Origin: Xanthomonas axonopodis
Lineage (GTDB): Bacteria; Pseudomonadota; Gammaproteobacteria; Xanthomonadales; Xanthomonadaceae
Direction of reading: 5' to 3'
Length of the DNA: 57,865 nt
Assembly: GCF_001304695.1 (NCBI RefSeq)
Contig: NZ_JFAQ01000010.1
Coordinates: 1-57,865 of the forward strand
Shown: positions 34,578 through 43,668 of the stretch, piece after piece
Layout of the letters: every line of letters begins with the position of its first letter
How positions within the stretch are numbered: position 1 is the first letter of the stretch
Position numbers and translations under genes: made by a program
The notes under the pieces: generated by a model
Databases searched by the model: none
Told to the model about the DNA's origin: nothing
What the model saw: the letters and a program-made list of their open reading frames with translations, nothing else

Positions 34578-37068
34578 GCTTGCGTTCCAGTTGTTCGGCA
34601 GCGCGCAATACACGCGCTTTCCAGTCTTCGGTACTCAGCTGCCCACGCATGCGTTCGGCCCACAGCGGAAACGATAATGGAGTGAGGCTGCGTGGCTTGC
34701 ATAGGCGCAACTCACGTCGCGCGCAGTCTTCCAGGGCATGCGCAAGCCGCGCCAGTTCGAGCTGGCCTTCGAACACCTCGCGCTCGGCCTGGGCGAGCAG
34801 CAGGTGATCGGGATCGAAGCGTTGCAACACGTCGTACAGCAGGCCGCTGGACGCCTGCAGCTGGCGCAGGCTGCGCGGCGCACGGCCAGGCAACGATGGC
34901 GACAACAAGCCCGCCACGCGCGCGATTTCGCGGAACTGCCGGCGGGCCAGCTCGCCCAGGTTGAGGCTGTCGCGCAAATCGTCGAACAGGTCGATCGGCG
35001 ACAACAATGCCTGCAGCACGCTCGCGTCGATCTCCACATCCTGTGCCGGTGAGAGCACAAAGCCATAGTCGTTGGCGGCAAAGCTGAAGGTATTGCGCTG
35101 ACGCCGGCCCCAGCGTGCCGCGAGCAGCGCGGCCAGGCCTTCGTTGACCTGCCTGCCGGCGAACGGGTAGACGAAGACGTGGCGGCCGTCGCGCGCCTTG
35201 ACGCTTTCCACCAGCAGATGGGTAGGCCCCGGCAGCGAAGACAGCGACGCCTGCAGGTGCAGCAACGGCGCCAATGCCCGCATCTCCGGCGCGTCGCCGG
35301 GATCGGCGAACACCGCTTCCACCTCGCGGCCCAGTGCCGACGACAACGGCATGCGCCCGCCCATCCATTTGGGCACCACGCCGCTGCCACCCTTGGCCAC
35401 GCGCACGTAGGCGGTCATGTCTTCCAGCCGCACCAGCTCCAGCAGGCGGCCGGCAAACTGGAAGCGGTCGCCGCGGCGCAGGCGGCCGACGAACTGTTCT
35501 TCCACCGCGCCCAGCCGCCCGCCGCGCAGAAACTGCACGCGCACGCTGCCCTCGCTGGTGATCGTGCCGATGGACAGCCGGTGCCGCAGCGCCACACGCC
35601 GATCGATCACGCGGTACACACCGTCGTCGTCGCGCACCACCTTGTGGAAATCCGGGTAGTGCGCCAGTGCGCTGCCACCTTGCACGATGAAGTCGAGTAC
35701 CGCATTCCAGTTGGGTCTTTCCAGCGCAGCGAAGGCATCGGTGCCGCGCACTTCCTCGAATAACGCATCGGCCCGGAAGCCGCCGCCGAGGGCGAGGGTG
35801 ACGCAGTGCTGGGCCAGCACGTCCAGCGACAAGCGCGGCGGCGGCCGCGCTTCGATGTGGCCGTGCACCAGCGCGCGACGGGCCGCCGCATATTCGACCA
35901 GCTCCAGCGCATGCGAGGGCACGCACACCACGTGGCCGGATTCGCCTGGACGATGGCGTGCGCGCCCGGCGCGCTGCAGCAGGCGCGCGATGCCTTTCGG
36001 GCTGCCGACCTGCAGCACCTGATCCACGGCCGGGAAGTCCACACCCAGATCCAGGCTGGAGGTGGCCACCACGCAGCGCAGGCTGCCGTCGGCCAGTCCG
36101 CGTTCGGCGGCCGCGCGTAGCGATGGATCCAGCGAGCCGTGATGCAGCGCCAGCGTGGCCAGGTCTTCGGGCCACACCGCGCTCAAGGCCTGATGCCATA
36201 ACTCGGCCTGCGCGCGCGTATTGGTAAACACCAGGCTGGTGCGCTGTTGCATGATCTTTTGCAGCACGCGCGCCAGTTGTGCAAGACCAAGATGGCCCGC
36301 CCATGGAAAACGCTCGCCACTTTCCGGTAGCAGCGTTTCCAAGGTCATCGTGCGCGGTTTGACGCCCGACACCAGCGCTGCATCGGGCAGGTGCGGCAAC
36401 AGCACATCGCGCGCCTGCGGGAGATTGCCCAGCGTTGCCGACAGCCCCCAGATGCGCAGTTGCGGCGTCCATCCATGCAATCGTGCCAGACACAGCTGCA
36501 GCAACACGCCGCGCTTGTTGCCCAGCAGCTCGTGCCATTCGTCGACGATCACGCAGCGCAGCGCCGACAGTTGTGGGGCGGTATCCGGATACGACAGCAA
36601 CAACGCTAGTGATTCGGGCGTGGTGACCAGCACGTCGAGTTTGCCGCTGCGTGCCAGCCGCTTGTCGCGCGCGCTGGCATCGCCGGTGCGCAGTCCCACC
36701 TGCCAATCCAGCCCCAATGCGTCCACCGGCTCGCGCAGCGCGCGAGCGGTATCGGCAGCCAGTGCGCGCAGTGGCGTGATCCACAACACCTGCAGATTGC
36801 GTTGCGGCTGGCGGCGCGCAGGCGAGGCGGCTTTGCCCGGTTTGCGTGGGGATTTGCGCCCACGCGCGGCCAATGCCTCCAGCAACGGCCCACCAAATGC
36901 CGCCAGCGTCTTGCCGCTGCCGGTGGGCGTGTGCAGCAGGCCGGATTCGCCATCGAGATAGCGCTTCCACACATCGCGTTGAAACGGCAGCGGCGCCCAG
37001 CCGCGCTGTGCGAACCAGGCACGCCATTGTTGCAGTGGCGTGCCATGCGTCTGCTGCGTGACGCTCAC
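34567..37068 (-). CDS. Ligase-associated DEXH-box DNA helicase (Lhr type)
   Basis: Superfamily-2 3'-5' DNA helicase of 833 aa. Walker A is LLHTPTGSGKTLAAF, Ia is ITPLRALAAD, motif II is CVIVDEWHELLG, III is GLSATLGN, and motif VI is LLQRAGRARHRPGES. The C-terminal Lhr-core winged-helix and DEAD/DEAH-associated domain follow. It overlaps the ligase stop by 4 bases and pdeM by 11 bases. Together with the ligase and two nucleases it likely repairs DNA damage. The exact pathway is uncharacterised in most hosts. Confidence 0.93.
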   Translation of the reverse strand: MSVTQQTHGTPLQQWRAWFAQRGWAPLPFQRDVWKRYLDGESGLLHTPTGSGKTLAAFGGPLLEALAARGRKSPRKPGKAASPARRQPQRNLQVLWITPLRALAADTARALREPVDALGLDWQVGLRTGDASARDKRLARSGKLDVLVTTPESLALLLSYPDTAPQLSALRCVIVDEWHELLGNKRGVLLQLCLARLHGWTPQLRIWGLSATLGNLPQARDVLLPHLPDAALVSGVKPRTMTLETLLPESGERFPWAGHLGLAQLARVLQKIMQQRTSLVFTNTRAQAELWHQALSAVWPEDLATLALHHGSLDPSLRAAAERGLADGSLRCVVATSSLDLGVDFPAVDQVLQVGSPKGIARLLQRAGRARHRPGESGHVVCVPSHALELVEYAAARRALVHGHIEARPPPRLSLDVLAQHCVTLALGGGFRADALFEEVRGTDAFAALERPNWNAVLDFIVQGGSALAHYPDFHKVVRDDDGVYRVIDRRVALRHRLSIGTITSEGSVRVQFLRGGRLGAVEEQFVGRLRRGDRFQFAGRLLELVRLEDMTAYVRVAKGGSGVVPKWMGGRMPLSSALGREVEAVFADPGDAPEMRALAPLLHLQASLSSLPGPTHLLVESVKARDGRHVFVYPFAGRQVNEGLAALLAARWGRRQRNTFSFAANDYGFVLSPAQDVEIDASVLQALLSPIDLFDDLRDSLNLGELARRQFREIARVAGLLSPSLPGRAPRSLRQLQASSGLLYDVLQRFDPDHLLLAQAEREVFEGQLELARLAHALEDCARRELRLCKPRSLTPLSFPLWAERMRGQLSTEDWKARVLRAAEQLERKHGR

Positions 37069-38669
37069 CGCGCCAGTGCCTGCAGGGTACTCAGGTGGTC
37101 GGCTTCGGCCATCGGCTTGTCGTGACGCCAGCGCAGGATGCGCGGGAAGCGCACCGCGATGCCGGATTTGTGCCGCGCGCTGCGGTTCACCGCTTCAAAC
37201 CCCAGCTCGAACACATGCTGCGCGGTGACCGCGCGCACCGGGCCGAACCGCTCGGTGGTGTTGGCACGGATCCAGCGATCCAGCTGCAGAATTTCCTTGT
37301 CGTCCAGGCCCGAATACGCTTTGGCGATCGGCACCAGTTGTCCTTCATGCCACAGCCCGAATGTGTAGTCGGTATGGAGCGTGCTGCGTCGTCCGTGGCC
37401 GGCTTGCGCATACAACAACACCGCATCGATGGTGAGCGGGTCGATCTTCCACTTCCACCAATCGCCGCGTCGGCGGCCGGCCTGATACACCGAGTTGGCG
37501 CGCTTGAGCATCAGCCCTTCCACGCCGTGTTCGCGCGCTTCCACGCGCACCTGCGCTGCGTCCTGCCAATCGCTGACCTGCACCAGCGGTGAGGCGACGA
37601 TGCGCGGGTCTGCGAGCGCCGAGAGTACGCCTTCCAGCAGTGCGCGCCGCTCCTGTAGCGGGCGCTCGCGCAGGTCTTCGCCCGCCAGTTCCAGCAGGTC
37701 GTAGGCCACCACGCGCGCCGGTGCGGCGGCCAAGGTCTTGGGCCCGGGCTTGAGCCGCTGGATGCGCGTCTGCAACGCGGTAAACGGCATCGGCAGGGGC
37801 TGCTCGGGTTGCCAGGCCAGCAGCTCGCCATCGATGACCGTGCCGTCCGGCAATTGCATTGCGGCGTGTTCGATTTCAGGGAAACGTCCATCCAGACGCT
37901 CTTCGCCGCGCGACCACAACGCTGCTTCGCCGGCGCGGCGAATCAGCTGCAGGCGAATGCCGTCCCATTTCCATTCCAGCAGCCAGTCGTCGATGGCGCC
38001 CAGCATTTCGACCTCCGCTTCCAGCGGCGATGCCAGAAAGAACGGGTAGGGCTGCTGGCGGTCGCCGGGCAGTTCTTCGCTGGTCAACAACTGCGCAAGA
38101 TAGGTCGGATGCGGCCGCCAACTGCCGAGCATGCGCTGGGCAATGCGCGCAATATCCACGCCCGACAATTCGGCCAGCGCCTGCTGCACGAGCCGCTGCG
38201 ACACCCCAACCCGCAACGCGCCGGTGAGCAGCTTGTTGAACACCAACCGCTCGTCGAAGGCCAGGCTGCGCCACGCCTGCACGATGCAGGCCTTGCGCAC
38301 TTCCACGTCCTGGTTGGCGATCGGCAGCAGCTGCTGTTCGATCCACTCTGCCAATGGCAGATCGGCCGCTTCGGTGACCGGATCGTCCAGCAGCAAGGCC
38401 AGGGTTTCGGCCAGATCGCCGACATGGTCGTAGCTGTCGGCGACCAGCCAATCGGCAACGCCGGCGGTGTCGGTGATCCATTCACGCAGTTCGCCGCTGC
38501 TGGCGATGCGCATGCGCGTGCTGGCCACCTTGCCACCGGCCAGCAGGTACAGCGCCCATGCGGCATCCAGCGCAGGTGCCTCGCGAAAATACGCCACCAG
38601 CGCAGCGCGCTTGTCGAGCGTGCCGGTGCTGCGATCCAGGGTACGGTACAACGCCGCGAAATGCTTCAC
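37065..38669 (-). CDS. ATP-dependent DNA ligase (ligase-associated repair cluster)
   Basis: Nucleotidyltransferase DNA ligase, 534 aa. An N-terminal DNA-binding domain (about 10-190) precedes the adenylation domain with nucleophile Lys234 (LLEWKWDGIRLQ), then DGELLAW and EGLMLKRANSVYQ, and an OB-fold C-terminus. Start GTG at 38669 gives KHFAALYRTLDRST, the usual family N-terminus. A longer frame to 38807 has Arg-rich, non-homologous residues. The start GTG overlaps the TGA of a small upstream ORF. It is distinct from NAD-dependent LigA. Confidence 0.92.
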   Translation of the reverse strand: MKHFAALYRTLDRSTGTLDKRAALVAYFREAPALDAAWALYLLAGGKVASTRMRIASSGELREWITDTAGVADWLVADSYDHVGDLAETLALLLDDPVTEAADLPLAEWIEQQLLPIANQDVEVRKACIVQAWRSLAFDERLVFNKLLTGALRVGVSQRLVQQALAELSGVDIARIAQRMLGSWRPHPTYLAQLLTSEELPGDRQQPYPFFLASPLEAEVEMLGAIDDWLLEWKWDGIRLQLIRRAGEAALWSRGEERLDGRFPEIEHAAMQLPDGTVIDGELLAWQPEQPLPMPFTALQTRIQRLKPGPKTLAAAPARVVAYDLLELAGEDLRERPLQERRALLEGVLSALADPRIVASPLVQVSDWQDAAQVRVEAREHGVEGLMLKRANSVYQAGRRRGDWWKWKIDPLTIDAVLLYAQAGHGRRSTLHTDYTFGLWHEGQLVPIAKAYSGLDDKEILQLDRWIRANTTERFGPVRAVTAQHVFELGFEAVNRSARHKSGIAVRFPRILRWRHDKPMAEADHLSTLQALAR

Positions 38670-38899
38670 CGCAGCGCCTGTGGCGCTGCGCGCCTGTCGG
38701 CTGCACGCAGCTCCAGCGCGCGTCGGGTAAACGCGGCAAGTACGCGTGGGCGGCGCAGCGGTCGCGGCGGACTGATGGTAGCCGCCGGCGCGTTGCGATG
38801 CACGCAAAACGCCAATGCATGCCGGCGGAAGGCGAGCGCACCGCTCAGGCGATTGCGCGGGCGCGCGCGAACATAACGACGTGCGGGCAGCGGATTCAT
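38666..38899 (-). CDS. Small basic protein of unknown function in the ligase-associated cluster
   Basis: A 77-aa open frame fills exactly the gap between the exonuclease and the ligase. Its ATG (38899) overlaps the exonuclease stop (ATGA), and its TGA overlaps the ligase GTG (GTGA). GGAG lies 7 nt before the ATG. The product is strongly basic with about a quarter Arg (MNPLPARRYVRARPR, RPLRRPRVLAAFTRRALEL) and has no recognised domain, signal peptide or transmembrane helix. Precise two-sided coupling supports translation. Against this, GC-rich DNA often leaves frames open by chance. It could simply keep ribosomes moving to the ligase start. Confidence 0.45.
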   Translation of the reverse strand: MNPLPARRYVRARPRNRLSGALAFRRHALAFCVHRNAPAATISPPRPLRRPRVLAAFTRRALELRAADRRAAPQALR

Positions 38900-39918
38900 T
38901 CCTCGGCTCCGAAATCGGTACGGAAGGCTTCTGCTGCGACGCCGCGTTCGCGCAAGTGTTGGATCAATGCATCGGTATTGCCATGGGTGGCGATCACGCG
39001 CCGTGCGCCGGTCTCTTCGATGGTGCGCAGCAGGTCCGGCCAGTCGGCATGGTCGGAGACCACAAAGCCACGGTCGTAGTTGCGCCGACGGCGATTGCCG
39101 CGGATGCGCATCCAGCCCGAGGCAAAACCCTGTTGCGCGCTGCGGAACCGGCGAATCCAGGCGCTGCCCGCCGCCGATGGCGGTGCGATGACCAACTGCC
39201 CGGCATAGTCGGCGCCGCGCGCATGCTCGCCGACCGGCTGGGTATCCAGCATCGGGATGCCCGCTTGGCGATAGACCTCCACGCCCACTGCAACCGCGCC
39301 ATGCAGCAATGCCGGCTGCGTCTCCCACGCGCGCAATTCGGCCAGGACGCGTTGCGCCTTGCCCAGCGCATAGCAATACAGGATGGCCGCTTCGCCGCGT
39401 TCGGCGCATTCGCGGCGCCAGGCGGAAATATCGGCCGCAACCTCGGCGGTGTCGGGCCAGCGATAGACCGGCAGGCCGAAGGTTGCCTCGGTGATGAAGG
39501 TGTCGCACGGCACCACTTCGAACGGCTTGCAGGTGGGGTCGGGCTGGCGCTTGTAGTCGCCGGAAGCGACCCAGACCTCGCCATCCACTTCGATGCGCAC
39601 CTGCGCCGATCCCAGCACGTGTCCTGCCGGATGCAGCGACACGCGCGCCCGCCCCAGCTGAAACGCCTCACCGTCCGCATGCGTGTGATAAACCTGTTCG
39701 CCCAGGCGCCACTGCAGGATCGACAGGCTCTCGCGCGTGCAGTGGTACTCGCCCATGCCGCTGCGGGCGTGATCGCCGTGGCCATGCGTAATCACCGCGC
39801 GCGGCACCGGCCGCCATGGGTCGATATTGAAATCGCCTTGCGGGCAATACAGGCCCTCCGGCCCGAGCACCACCAGATCGCCGCGTGTGTGAGCTGTCTC
39901 ATCGTTGCCGTTGCGCAT
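38896..39918 (-). CDS. Ligase-associated DNA exonuclease (metallo-beta-lactamase fold)
   Basis: MBL-fold/beta-CASP nuclease of 340 aa. The metal motif THGHGDHARSG (HxHxDH) lies near residue 45, and downstream metal ligands are in HPAGHVLGSAQ, ASGDYKRQ, and VVSDHADW. The C-terminus has VIATHGNTD. It is the first gene of the exonuclease-small ORF-ligase-helicase-PdeM run. ATG at 39918 gives the normal length; the open frame continues to 40089 without homology. Confidence 0.92.
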   Translation of the reverse strand: MRNGNDETAHTRGDLVVLGPEGLYCPQGDFNIDPWRPVPRAVITHGHGDHARSGMGEYHCTRESLSILQWRLGEQVYHTHADGEAFQLGRARVSLHPAGHVLGSAQVRIEVDGEVWVASGDYKRQPDPTCKPFEVVPCDTFITEATFGLPVYRWPDTAEVAADISAWRRECAERGEAAILYCYALGKAQRVLAELRAWETQPALLHGAVAVGVEVYRQAGIPMLDTQPVGEHARGADYAGQLVIAPPSAAGSAWIRRFRSAQQGFASGWMRIRGNRRRRNYDRGFVVSDHADWPDLLRTIEETGARRVIATHGNTDALIQHLRERGVAAEAFRTDFGAEE

Positions 39919-40145
39919 GCGGCAACTGTGGCCAAGCCGGTGTGCAGATTCTGAGAATGGGGCCGCGTGCGGCGATGCGTTCGCGCAGCGCGCGCGTACG
40001 GGTGGGTGCCACACGACGCAAGCCGCCGTCCAACGGCCGTGCACGGCGCGTACGGGCTTACGGGTACTGCCGATCAGCTCACCAGCCACGCTGGTTCGGC
40101 GGTACGTGTTACGGAGTTGTCGGCTGCCGCTTGGATCGTGGACAC

Positions 40146-40511
40146 CTAATGCCGCGTGCGCCGCCCAGGCAAACGCACCGCGCTTGCCTCCACCGCCAGG
40201 GTGAAGCCGCGTTCTTCGCCGCCGTGCATGGCGCCGACATCGACCACGTGGCGGCGGATCTCTTCGCCTTTACCGTTGCGCACCACCACCACCACCGTGT
40301 ATTCCCAAGGATCGCCGTCGGCCGGGTGGCGGATGGTGCCGTCGACCTTGAGCGGCACGATCGGCGCCGGCTGCGCGTGTTGCGCAGCCGCCGAATCGAA
40401 GCGCAGGTGGTGCTTGCACGCAGGGCAGACGCTGGCGCTTTCCAGGATCGTCGCCTTGCAGTGCGGGCAGCTGCGCGTGGCGCCGGGCGTGCCCGGGCGA
40501 GGCGCACTCAT
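40146..40511 (-). CDS. Zinc-ribbon protein of unknown function, bactofilin partner
   Basis: This 121-aa protein has a zinc-ribbon start: CPHC (residues 15-18) and CPAC (29-32). A beta-rich domain follows (DGDPWEYTVVVVVRNGKG, GEEIRRHVVDVGAMHGGEE). Start ATG at 40511 overlaps the bactofilin stop (ATGA), so both are co-translated. No known family is recognised. A role linked to the bactofilin polymer is inferred only from this coupling. Confidence 0.78.
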   Translation of the reverse strand: MSAPRPGTPGATRSCPHCKATILESASVCPACKHHLRFDSAAAQHAQPAPIVPLKVDGTIRHPADGDPWEYTVVVVVRNGKGEEIRRHVVDVGAMHGGEERGFTLAVEASAVRLPGRRTRH

Positions 40512-41065
40512 GTGGCGTCGCTGTCTCCGCTGACCACCGGCTTGCTGGCAGCGACCGGCTTGCCGCCATCATCGCCCCAGCCGAAATCGGCCTGGCCGCG
40601 CATGCGCGCACCCGATGCCACCGTGAGGCTGCCGGCCTTGACGTCGCCGACCAAGACGCCGGACGTCTGCAGTTCGACCTGCGCGGCAGATTCGATATTG
40701 CCCTCCAGCTCGCCGGCGATGATCACCTTGTTGGCGCGCACGCCGCCATTGAGCTTGGCGCCGCGTTCGATGGTCAGGTCGCCCTTGACGTTGACATCGC
40801 CCTTGAAGCGGCCGGCCAGGCGCACATGGCCGGCGCCTTCGATCTTGCCTTCGATGCTGATGTCGGCAGCGATCAGCGACTCTTTTGCCTCGCTGTGACG
40901 CTGCGTGGCCGCGGCTATTGGTGCAACGCTGGGCGGGGCGGCGGCGGGCACCGGCGGTGCAGGGCTGGCCTCGGCGGTGAACAGCCTGCCATCGGCAGCA
41001 GGAACCTCGGGGGTGACCGGAACGCCGTCTTTCTTGTTGGGACCTTGATCGCGCCACATCGACAT
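40508..41065 (-). CDS. Bactofilin (polymer-forming cytoskeletal protein)
   Basis: This 185-aa protein has a Pro/Ala-rich disordered N-terminus (about 1-55) and a central beta-helix DUF583/bactofilin domain. Repeats are visible: ISIEGKIEGAGHVRLAGRF, GDVNVKGDLTIERGAKLNG, VIIAGELEGNIESAAQVEL. Bactofilins self-assemble into membrane-associated filaments that position cell-wall or polar machinery. Start ATG at 41065 is preceded by GCGAGG; ATG two codons on (41059) is possible. A longer frame upstream to 41239 lacks homology. Confidence 0.9.
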   Translation of the reverse strand: MSMWRDQGPNKKDGVPVTPEVPAADGRLFTAEASPAPPVPAAAPPSVAPIAAATQRHSEAKESLIAADISIEGKIEGAGHVRLAGRFKGDVNVKGDLTIERGAKLNGGVRANKVIIAGELEGNIESAAQVELQTSGVLVGDVKAGSLTVASGARMRGQADFGWGDDGGKPVAASKPVVSGDSDAT

Positions 41066-41295
41066 CGGACTGCCTCGCTTTAGGGGTCGAGGCCGACTAT
41101 CGCTGCGCAATTGGATCTTTTGTGTGACGAAATCCACAATCCGCGACGGACAGCACGCTTGCCGAAGCTGTCGGCAAACGCCGCGAGCAGATGTCAGGTG
41201 GGTGCGCGGTGTACAGGAGCGGCAGTGTTTGCGTGCCACATCCCGGGCGCGGCCGCACCGGCCTGGCAGCTGCGCCGTGGCTTTGTCAGCTGCCC

Positions 41296-43005
41296 TCAGT
41301 CCGCAATGTCCGTCGCAGCACCGTGTCGCTCCACCCGGTTGCGCCCAGCGTGTTTGGCGCGATACAGCGCTGCATCGGCTTTCTGGATCAGGCTCGCACC
41401 CTGTTCGCCATCGGTCGGGAAGCTGGCCACGCCGATCGAGGCCGTCACCTTCGGCAAGGCGCGTGCACCGTCGCTGACCGCCAGCGTGGCGATGTAACCG
41501 CGGATCTGCTCGGCCACGCGCATGGCTTCCTCGCCATCGGCTTCGGGCAGAAGGACGGTGAATTCCTCACCGCCGTAGCGACAGGCCACGTCTTCGGCGC
41601 GCAGGCGGGTCAGCAGCAATTCGCCCACCGCTGCCAGCAACAGGTCGCCGCCGGCATGGCCCTGGCTGTCGTTGAACTGCTTGAAATGGTCCACGTCCAG
41701 CATCAAGACCGACAACGGCAGACCACGCCGTGCGCATCGCGCCAACTCGTGGCTCAGCGATTCTTCCAGATAGCGGCGGTTATACAGCCCCGTCAGTGCA
41801 TCGCGGATCGACTGCCGGCGCAGCGATTCGCGCAGGCGCAGGTTGCTCAGCGCCAACGACAACTGCTCGGCGGCCGCCACGGCGATTTCCAGCCGCGGCA
41901 TCGGTCCCGGGCCGGCTGCGGACAGGAACAGAAACCCGAGCTGGGTGCCTTGCGCCGACATCGGCAGGCACGCGGTGGTGACGGACGCATCGCGTCCGGG
42001 TTCTTCGATATGCGCACACAGCGCGTCCCGTCCCAGGTCTTGGGCGATATGCGGCTGGCCGCGGCGCAGCGCCCAGCACTGCTCCGGCGCCAGATGCGGT
42101 GCGCTGCGCACCAGCGGCTCGCCCCAGTGGCTGATCGCCTCGGCGCGGTCTTGCGAGGCGCGCAGCAGGTACACGCTTCCCGCCACGCCCGGCAGCAGGC
42201 TGGCCAGGGTACGGCTGCTGACCATCAACGCTTCTTCGGCACTGATGCAGCTCTGCAGCAGGCCGGTGTAACGGCTGAGCAGGTTGAGATCGGCGGTACT
42301 GCGTTGCAGTGCGTCGATGCTCTCGCCCAACTCGCGATTGGCCTGCGCCGCCAGCTGTTCGGCCTGCGCGCGGTGGCGCAGTTCGCGCATCAACAGCGCA
42401 TAGACCATGCCCACCACCATCAGTCCGAACGGAATGCCGGCCAGTGCCAGCGCAAGCAACAGGTCGGCGCTTTGTTCGCTGCTTCGCGCGCGTTGTGCCA
42501 GCAGTTCCTGTTCGCGCTGCACCATCGCCAATGCCTGCTCGCGGATCGCGCTGGTGGTGCGGAAGGCGCTTTGCCGGATGTCGGCACGTGCCGCCTCCAG
42601 CCCACGTTCCGTATAGATGTCGAGCACGTGTTGAATCTGCCGCAGTCGGGTTTCCACCAGCCGTTGCAACTGCGCCAGGTGCTGCTCCTGTGCGGGGTTG
42701 TCGACGATCAGGCGGCGCAGGTTGTCCAGCAGGATCGGCAGACGTTCGACACTGGTCTGATAGTCACGCAGGTAGGCGTCGTTGCCGGTGAGCAGGAAGC
42801 CACGCTGCGCCGATTCGGCATCGAGCACGCGCGCCTGGATCTCGTCGACCCGCCCGATCACCTCGTGGGTGTGCGACACCAGCGCAGCGTCGGCCAACGA
42901 ACGGCGGACACCGACGAAAATGCCGAATCCGATGACGACAAAGATCAGCGCAGAAAAAATCAGCGCCAGTTGGTTGCGCCGGCGCGACGTAAAAGAAGAG
43001 GACAT
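41296..43005 (-). CDS. Membrane diguanylate cyclase (CHASE3-GAF-GGDEF)
   Basis: Sensor enzyme of 569 aa predicted to make cyclic di-GMP. TM1 lies near 13-33 (ALIFSALIFVVIGFGIFVG), followed by a periplasmic CHASE3-like domain (LDAESAQRGFLLTGNDAYL) and TM2 near 185-205. A GAF-like domain spans about 240-390. The GGDEF domain begins DALTGLYNRRYLE, with active site GGEEF at about 478. An RxxD inhibitory site (RAED) sits five residues before GGEEF, so product feedback is likely. The signal is unknown. It appears monocistronic. Confidence 0.92.
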   Translation of the reverse strand: MSSSFTSRRRNQLALIFSALIFVVIGFGIFVGVRRSLADAALVSHTHEVIGRVDEIQARVLDAESAQRGFLLTGNDAYLRDYQTSVERLPILLDNLRRLIVDNPAQEQHLAQLQRLVETRLRQIQHVLDIYTERGLEAARADIRQSAFRTTSAIREQALAMVQREQELLAQRARSSEQSADLLLALALAGIPFGLMVVGMVYALLMRELRHRAQAEQLAAQANRELGESIDALQRSTADLNLLSRYTGLLQSCISAEEALMVSSRTLASLLPGVAGSVYLLRASQDRAEAISHWGEPLVRSAPHLAPEQCWALRRGQPHIAQDLGRDALCAHIEEPGRDASVTTACLPMSAQGTQLGFLFLSAAGPGPMPRLEIAVAAAEQLSLALSNLRLRESLRRQSIRDALTGLYNRRYLEESLSHELARCARRGLPLSVLMLDVDHFKQFNDSQGHAGGDLLLAAVGELLLTRLRAEDVACRYGGEEFTVLLPEADGEEAMRVAEQIRGYIATLAVSDGARALPKVTASIGVASFPTDGEQGASLIQKADAALYRAKHAGRNRVERHGAATDIAD

Positions 43006-43112
43006 ATGCGAATGCTAGCCTGCCGGCCTCGACAACACGAGCCACCCGTCGGCCGAGACAAGCGCGCCGGCACATGGCCGGCGCGTTGCGGGTGCTGCGA
43101 ATGGAGGCGGAC

Positions 43113-43439
43113 TCAGTGCTGCGCGTGGTCGGCGTCGTGCTTGTCGGCGTTCTGTTCGGCCTTGCTGGCCATTTCGCGCGTCTTGTCGGCGGTCGCATTG
43201 GCCGCATTGGCGGTGGCGCGGCTGGCGTCTGCGGCCAACTCGCGCGCAGCTACGCGTGCATCGGCGGTTGCGGCCTTGGCTTCCACTGCCGCACGGTCGG
43301 CAGCCTGTTCGGTCGCGGCGGCGGCGTGCTTGGCGGCAGACGCGGCATCGCGGCGGGCCTGCTCGGCATCCGGGCCCTGACAGGCAGCAAGGGTGAGGGC
43401 GGCGATGGCGCTCAACGACAGCATGCGGATCGTCTTCAT
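43113..43439 (-). CDS. Small Ala-rich lipoprotein
   Basis: This 108-aa protein has a lipoprotein signal peptide (MKTIRMLSLSAIAALTLAAC; lipid-accepting Cys20). The mature part is almost entirely helix-forming (Ala, Glu, Lys, Arg, Asp) with a repeating A-A-x-x-A pattern (AAKHAAAATEQAADRAAVEA). It probably forms a long coiled coil, like Lpp/OprI-type anchors, but lacks the typical C-terminal Lys. AGGA precedes the ATG. A similar, separate gene lies upstream (43669-44010). Confidence 0.75.
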   Translation of the reverse strand: MKTIRMLSLSAIAALTLAACQGPDAEQARRDAASAAKHAAAATEQAADRAAVEAKAATADARVAARELAADASRATANAANATADKTREMASKAEQNADKHDADHAQH

Positions 43440-43612
43440 GGGTGGTCCTGTTCCTGTTCCGGTGTTGGAAGCCGGAGCTTATGCAGGAGGCAATGCAGTC
43501 TGCGTCAATGCGCAGCCGGCCATTCAGCCGCCGGGTAGACAGACGCAATCTTGTAGGTTGTCCGTAGTCTTGCCGGCGGGCACGGCGTACGAGGCTTGAA
43601 TCGCAGACAAAG

Positions 43613-43641
43613 AAAAAGCCGCTGGAAACCAGCGGCTTTTT
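43613..43641 (-). terminator. Bidirectional intrinsic terminator
   Basis: A 13-bp perfect stem (AAAAAGCCGCTGG / CCAGCGGCTTTTT) with an AAA loop lies 27 nt after the minus-strand stop at 43669. It would end the Ala-rich lipoprotein transcript. Confidence 0.9.
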
Positions 43642-43668
43642 CCGAACTCGCTTGGAGTCAAGAAGTGA

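Noticed and set aside
41191-43380. 729-aa plus-strand frame opposite the diguanylate cyclase
   Set aside because: Antisense shadow; the GGDEF protein on the other strand has complete domain structure.
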